Positions 22,857-26,560 of a DNA stretch of 26,560 bases are shown here, piece after piece (position 1 is the first letter of the stretch; every line of letters starts with the position of its first letter). Location of the stretch: positions 1-26,560 of the forward strand of contig CALEEU010000005.1 of assembly GCA_937875975.1 (NCBI GenBank), read 5' to 3'. The notes beneath the pieces are model-generated. The model was not told where the DNA came from. It saw only the letters and a list, made by a program, of their open reading frames with translations, and did no database searches. This stretch comes from an uncultured Opitutia bacterium. Lineage in GTDB: Bacteria > Verrucomicrobiota > Verrucomicrobiia > Opitutales > UBA953. The translations under genes and the position numbers were made by a program.

Positions 22857-25376
22857 TCAGCCTTCGGCGTCGCGTTCCGGCGCCGCTTCCGCGGAAGCCG
22901 CCGCGGCTGGCGAATCGCTGAGACGAATGAGCGCGTCCAAGGAGGTGAAGTGGCGCGTCCAGTCGGTCATGTCCGGGATGTCGCCCACGACGGTGGAGAA
23001 CAGCTCGCGCTTCTCCTGCTTGAGCTCTTCGATACGCTCCTCGACCGTGCCCGGAGCAATCATGCGATAAATCAGGACAGGATTCTTCTGGCCGATGCGG
23101 TGGACACGATCGACGGCCTGGGCCTCGACGGCGGGATTCCACCACGGGTCCATCAGGAAGACGTATTCGGCGGTATTGAGCGTGATGCCCGTGCCGCCAG
23201 CCTTGAGCGAGGCGAGGAACAAGGCCGGGCCCTTGGTCTCCTTGAACTGCTCGACCGGGGCTGAACGATCCTTGGTCTCGCCGGTGAGTTCGTAGATGGG
23301 CAACGAAGGTAAATCGCGGGCCAGCGCGGACTTTACGCGCTCGATGAGCGAGACGAACTGCGAGAAGACGACGGCCTTGGAACCGTTGGCCGCGATTTCG
23401 GAAAGCTTGGAGACCAGCAACGTGACCTTACCCGAATGGGCCGACGGGCAATGCGAATTCTCCGGCAGCAGACCGGGGTCGCAACAGACCTGGCGGAGAC
23501 GCATGAGGAGCGTGAGCACCGAGGTCGCATCCTTCGACAACAGCGAAGCGAGTTCGCCCGAAAGGCCGCTCCCCTGAGTAAGATGCTGGTAGAGCGCACG
23601 CTGTTCGTGGGTGAGCGGGCAAGGCAGGACGACCTCCATCTTCGGCGGGATGTCCGCCGCGACATGGCGTTTGAGACGCCGCAGGATGAAAGGAGAGACC
23701 TGTCGGCGGACTTTGCCGAGCGCGATCGAAGGATCGCGCAGCATTTGACGCTCGAAGTTGGCGCGTTTCCCGAGCAAGCCCGGCATCAGGAAGCGGAAAA
23801 TCGTCCACAGGTCCGTCGGACGGTTCTCTAGCGGTGTGCCGGTGATCGCAATACGATGATCGGCCTGTAACGACACGCAGGTCTGTGTCGTCTTGGATTC
23901 GGGGTTCTTGATGGCCTGGGCTTCGTCGAGCACCGCGTAACCGAAGCGGGTCTTAGCGAGCAGGTCGGCATGGCGACGCAACTGGGTGTAGCTGGAGATC
24001 CATAGCTTGGCCGAAGGATTCGTGTCGAAGTCTTCGTCGGCCGTAAGCACGGCCGCTCCGGCGCTCATCTCGGGGTGGAAGCGCTTGATCTCGCCGAGCC
24101 ATACCGGGATGACGCTGGCCGGGCAGACAATGATGGAACGTTCGCCAACCGGGCGCGAAGCGAGCAAGGCGAGGACCTGGACGGTCTTGCCGAGGCCCAT
24201 CTCATCGGCGAGTAGCGGATGGGAACCAAGTTCACAGAGTCGACCCAGCCAGGCGACGCCCTTGGCCTGATAAGGACGGAGGTGGGCAGGGAGACTATCG
24301 GGCGGCATCGGCTCCTGGAGGAGCTTATCCTTCCAGGCCTTGAGATCGTCGTTGAGTTTCAGGGCACCGACCGCGGCGTGATCGAACAACGATAGCAGCA
24401 GATAGCGTGGCACTTCGCCGTCCTTGGCGCGCCAGTCTTCGGAGAAATCAGCGACCGCGGCATTGTACGCTACGACCCCTTTACCGGGGAGGATCACCGG
24501 ACGACCGCCGGCCTTGAGGAGCAACTTCTGTTCATCGGCCAGAAGGCGATGTCCACCGGCCTTAAGGCGCCAGTTCAGCTTAAAAGATCTGCCGTCGGCA
24601 GCGGACTCCGCCTCGGCGTCGACGGCAACCTGGAGCTGTTCGTTGCGGAAGATGTTGAGGGCGTCCTCGCCGATGAGCTTGAAGCGCTTACGCCAGTCGT
24701 TGAGCTCCTCGCGCACAAACCGTTCGATGCGACCGATGTTATCGATGGCCCAGGCGCCGGTGGCCTTGCTGTAGACGAAGCCGGCCCGGTGCGCGACGGT
24801 GTTGAAACGGAAAAGAGTCTGACGCTGCTCATCGGAAAGCTCATCTCCCGGGATAGCCCCCGGGCCGAAGCAATTCCAGGAATGCCCACCCCGCCCTGTC
24901 CAGGCGGCAGAAATCTTGAGCCCGTCGGAAGACAAATCAAAGGACACCTGTAGCTTCAGCGAGGTACGGGAGTTGGCGTCCTTGCGTTCGGGCTCCTTGG
25001 GCGCTTCAGGCGCAGCCGCCGCCGCGGACTCGTCGATAGCCGGGATCTCGTCCGCAATCAGTTCTTCGATCTCATAGATCGAAGCCACGGCGAAAGGCGC
25101 ACCGTTCTCCTCCTCGGGCAGGGAGGTGCGCCACTCTAGCTTAGCGCCGTTAATCTCGATCACCGCCCGAACGGTCTGCGTCTCGGTCCGCGTGACGGCT
25201 TCGGCGTTCTCTGGCTTGAGTTCGATCTGTCTGACCAAACCTTCGGTATAAAGTCGGCGGCCTTCGACGAGGTCGGCTTCCTTGAAGGCGGACTCCCACT
25301 CTTCCGGAAGAGACACAAACCACCGCTCCAGGGCTTCCGTGGAGTAGGAGCGATTGGCCGGACGTGGGGACGACAT
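22857..25376 (-). CDS. SNF2-family DEAD/DEAH-box ATPase/helicase
   Basis: 839 residues from ATG 25376. The SNF2 ATPase core fills the C-terminal half: LRPYQAKGVAWL (367-378), motif I ADEMGLGKT (390-398), motif II DEAQ (484-487), motif III ITGTPLENRPTDLW (511-524), motif V GGTGITLNTAEYVFLMDPWWNP (727-748) and motif VI VDRVHRIGQ (755-763). Such proteins move along double-stranded DNA or displace bound proteins, like RapA/HepA-type enzymes. The first 360 residues are not a domain I recognise; an acidic/Ala-Pro linker (110-133) splits them. A TTG at 25424 could extend the start by 16 residues. No zinc-finger SWIM motif is visible. It is divergent from sucA. Confidence 0.92.
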   Translation of the reverse strand: MSSPRPANRSYSTEALERWFVSLPEEWESAFKEADLVEGRRLYTEGLVRQIELKPENAEAVTRTETQTVRAVIEINGAKLEWRTSLPEEENGAPFAVASIYEIEELIADEIPAIDESAAAAAPEAPKEPERKDANSRTSLKLQVSFDLSSDGLKISAAWTGRGGHSWNCFGPGAIPGDELSDEQRQTLFRFNTVAHRAGFVYSKATGAWAIDNIGRIERFVREELNDWRKRFKLIGEDALNIFRNEQLQVAVDAEAESAADGRSFKLNWRLKAGGHRLLADEQKLLLKAGGRPVILPGKGVVAYNAAVADFSEDWRAKDGEVPRYLLLSLFDHAAVGALKLNDDLKAWKDKLLQEPMPPDSLPAHLRPYQAKGVAWLGRLCELGSHPLLADEMGLGKTVQVLALLASRPVGERSIIVCPASVIPVWLGEIKRFHPEMSAGAAVLTADEDFDTNPSAKLWISSYTQLRRHADLLAKTRFGYAVLDEAQAIKNPESKTTQTCVSLQADHRIAITGTPLENRPTDLWTIFRFLMPGLLGKRANFERQMLRDPSIALGKVRRQVSPFILRRLKRHVAADIPPKMEVVLPCPLTHEQRALYQHLTQGSGLSGELASLLSKDATSVLTLLMRLRQVCCDPGLLPENSHCPSAHSGKVTLLVSKLSEIAANGSKAVVFSQFVSLIERVKSALARDLPSLPIYELTGETKDRSAPVEQFKETKGPALFLASLKAGGTGITLNTAEYVFLMDPWWNPAVEAQAVDRVHRIGQKNPVLIYRMIAPGTVEERIEELKQEKRELFSTVVGDIPDMTDWTRHFTSLDALIRLSDSPAAAASAEAAPERDAEG

Positions 25377-25529
25377 CGACGGACCCGAATTAAACCTGCC
25401 CTGATTTCCTCTTACAACCCCCAAACTCTGCCAATTTTAAGCAGGGGACGGTGTGGCTTCGACTGGGTCTTGGCTTGTGATACACGGGCCCAAGCGTCTA
25501 GGGTTTATGTCCCTTTTACAGGCAAAGAA
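25377..25529. other. Divergent spacer between SNF2 helicase and sucA
   Basis: The longest non-coding gap in the window (153 nt). It is less GC-rich near the helicase side. A TAAAAT hexamer on the minus strand (25434-25439) could be a -10 box for the helicase, but the -35 position (TCGAAG) is poor. On the sucA side I see no convincing promoter; AGG with an A-rich stretch (AAAGAA) precedes the sucA ATG. No hairpin, repeat or RNA gene is evident. Confidence 0.3.
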
Positions 25530-26560
25530 ATGAAACATCTTAGCGTCGGAACCCGCTGGAACGCGGATCTCGTATCCTCTTATCACGAACAGTGGTCCAA
25601 GGACCCTTCTTCTGTGGACGCGGAATGGCGCGCCTTCTTCGAGGGCTTCGAGCTAGGGGTGAGCCTGCCGCCCAAGCCGGCCAAAGGCGCTGCGCCCGCC
25701 GCCGGAGGCGTCGACGCCGCCGCCCAGTGGAAGGTCCTCGCCGCTATCAACGCCTACCGGACGCTTGGCCACCAGCAGGCCCGCCTCAACCCTCTCGCCG
25801 AACCTACGCCCCACTTCGAACTCTCCGACAAGGCCCTCGGCCTCGACAGCATCCCGGCCGACCGCGTCTTCCATACGGGCGATTTCCTCGGCGGCAAGAT
25901 GCTCCCCTTGGGCGAAATCGTCGCACAGTTGAAGTCCATCTACTGCTCGCCCATCGGCGTCGAGTATTCCCACATTCAAGACGGCGAGCGCCGTCGCTGG
26001 CTCCAAGAACGCATCGAGTCCTCGGGGCTACGCCCGGCCTATGACGCCGCGGCCCGACGTCGCTTCCTCCGCTCGATCGTCCAAGCCGAACAGTTCGAAC
26101 GGTTCCTGCACAAGACTTTCGTCGGCGCCAAGCGCTTCTCCGTCGAAGGCGGCGAAGTCATGCTGTCCGCGCTCGATCAGGTCATCCATCTCGCGCCAGG
26201 CTTCGGCGTGACGGATCTCGTCATCGGCATGGCCCACCGCGGCCGCCTTAACGTCCTGGTCAACATCTGCGGCAAGAAGGCCGAAGCCCTCTTCGGCGCC
26301 TTCTCCGAAAACCACGTCCCCGACACCACCCACGGCGATGGCGACGTGAAGTACCACCTCGGCTACGCCGGCGCCCGCATCGTCGACGGCAAGGAAGTCA
26401 GCATCACGCTGGCCTACAACCCCAGCCACCTCGAAGCCGTCAACCCGGTCGTCCTCGGCCGTACCCGTGCGCTCATCGACGTGCAAGGCGGCGGGGATCG
26501 CTCGAAAGCCCTGCCCATCCTCCTGCACGGCGACTCTGCTTTCGCCGGCCAAGGCGTCGT
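25530..26560 (+). CDS. sucA: 2-oxoglutarate dehydrogenase E1 component (N-terminal part, cut by right edge)
   Basis: The thiamine-diphosphate-dependent E1 of the TCA-cycle 2-oxoglutarate dehydrogenase complex. 343 codons are in the window, of about 900-950 usual for the family. The N-terminal helix DLVSSYHEQWSKDPSSVDAEW (13-33) is the conserved E2-binding segment, followed by an Ala/Pro linker (45-64). Then come INAYRTLGHQQARLNPL (73-89), GMAHRGRLNVLVN (233-245), NPSHLEAVNPVV (297-308) and HGDSAFAGQG (333-342), all characteristic of SucA and leading into the cofactor-binding core. ATG 25530 fits the expected N-terminus. The E2 and E3 genes would be expected downstream, outside the window. Confidence 0.96.
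   Translation, partial: MKHLSVGTRWNADLVSSYHEQWSKDPSSVDAEWRAFFEGFELGVSLPPKPAKGAAPAAGGVDAAAQWKVLAAINAYRTLGHQQARLNPLAEPTPHFELSDKALGLDSIPADRVFHTGDFLGGKMLPLGEIVAQLKSIYCSPIGVEYSHIQDGERRRWLQERIESSGLRPAYDAAARRRFLRSIVQAEQFERFLHKTFVGAKRFSVEGGEVMLSALDQVIHLAPGFGVTDLVIGMAHRGRLNVLVNICGKKAEALFGAFSENHVPDTTHGDGDVKYHLGYAGARIVDGKEVSITLAYNPSHLEAVNPVVLGRTRALIDVQGGGDRSKALPILLHGDSAFAGQGV

Noticed and set aside
1..26560. Search for tRNA, rRNA, CRISPR repeats, insertion sequences, phage or defence genes
   Set aside because: I saw no cloverleaf, regularly spaced direct repeats, transposase or integrase motifs, or known defence domains; PhoH-PIN and SNF2 alone are not enough to call a defence system.

Overview
This is a compact, GC-rich stretch of bacterial chromosome carrying mostly core genes. 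I see no rRNA, tRNA, CRISPR array, insertion sequence, phage gene or integration site. LpxK (lipid A synthesis), a lysophospholipid-type acyltransferase and TatA point to a diderm (Gram-negative) cell. The gene families and some neighbour pairs (DUF971 + PIN-PhoH + mutS; recR + Rsm22-like; SNF2 helicase beside sucA) would suit Verrucomicrobiota, perhaps the Opitutales side. That placement is inference from general resemblance, not a database result.

Layout. (1) 1-3566, minus: DUF971 protein, PIN-PhoH ATPase, then mutS running off the left edge. (2) 3666-5736, plus: ybaB, recR and an Rsm22-like methyltransferase, tightly packed. (3) 5737-7878, plus: a structured leader with a 19-codon open frame that overlaps the start of ppk1 (polyphosphate kinase). 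(4) 7856-9067, minus: lpxK. (5) 9134-13381, plus: panD, a class V aminotransferase and topoisomerase III. (6) 13382-16116, minus: a four-gene unit of acylphosphatase, ABC ATPase, ABC-2 permease and an unrecognised membrane-anchored helical protein. (7) 16175-17100, plus: tatA, a strong intrinsic terminator, then riboflavin synthase ribE. (8) 17086-19734, minus: mazG, YgjP-like metallopeptidase, Nudix hydrolase and DUF374 acyltransferase. (9) 19811-22856, plus: orphan trpC, rsmA and rimO. (10) 22857-25376, minus: a SNF2-family helicase. (11) 25530-26560, plus: the 5' part of sucA (2-oxoglutarate dehydrogenase E1), cut by the right edge.

How it fits together. Most of the window is maintenance: DNA repair and topology (mutS, recR, ybaB, topB, SNF2), nucleotide clean-up (mazG, Nudix), ribosome modification (rsmA, rimO, perhaps the Rsm22-like protein), envelope (lpxK, DUF374, tatA, ABC exporter) and cofactor or amino-acid synthesis (panD, ribE, trpC). 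Genes on one strand are joined by 1-14 nt overlaps or gaps of a few bases. All four convergent gene ends either abut exactly or overlap, so none has room for a conventional terminator.

The least explained features are the ppk1 leader (small coupled ORF, three hairpins and a possible pairing that would hide the ribosome-binding site), the acylphosphatase/ABC-2/unknown-protein unit, and the terminator placed directly against the ribE start codon. I found no clear defence or mobile system.
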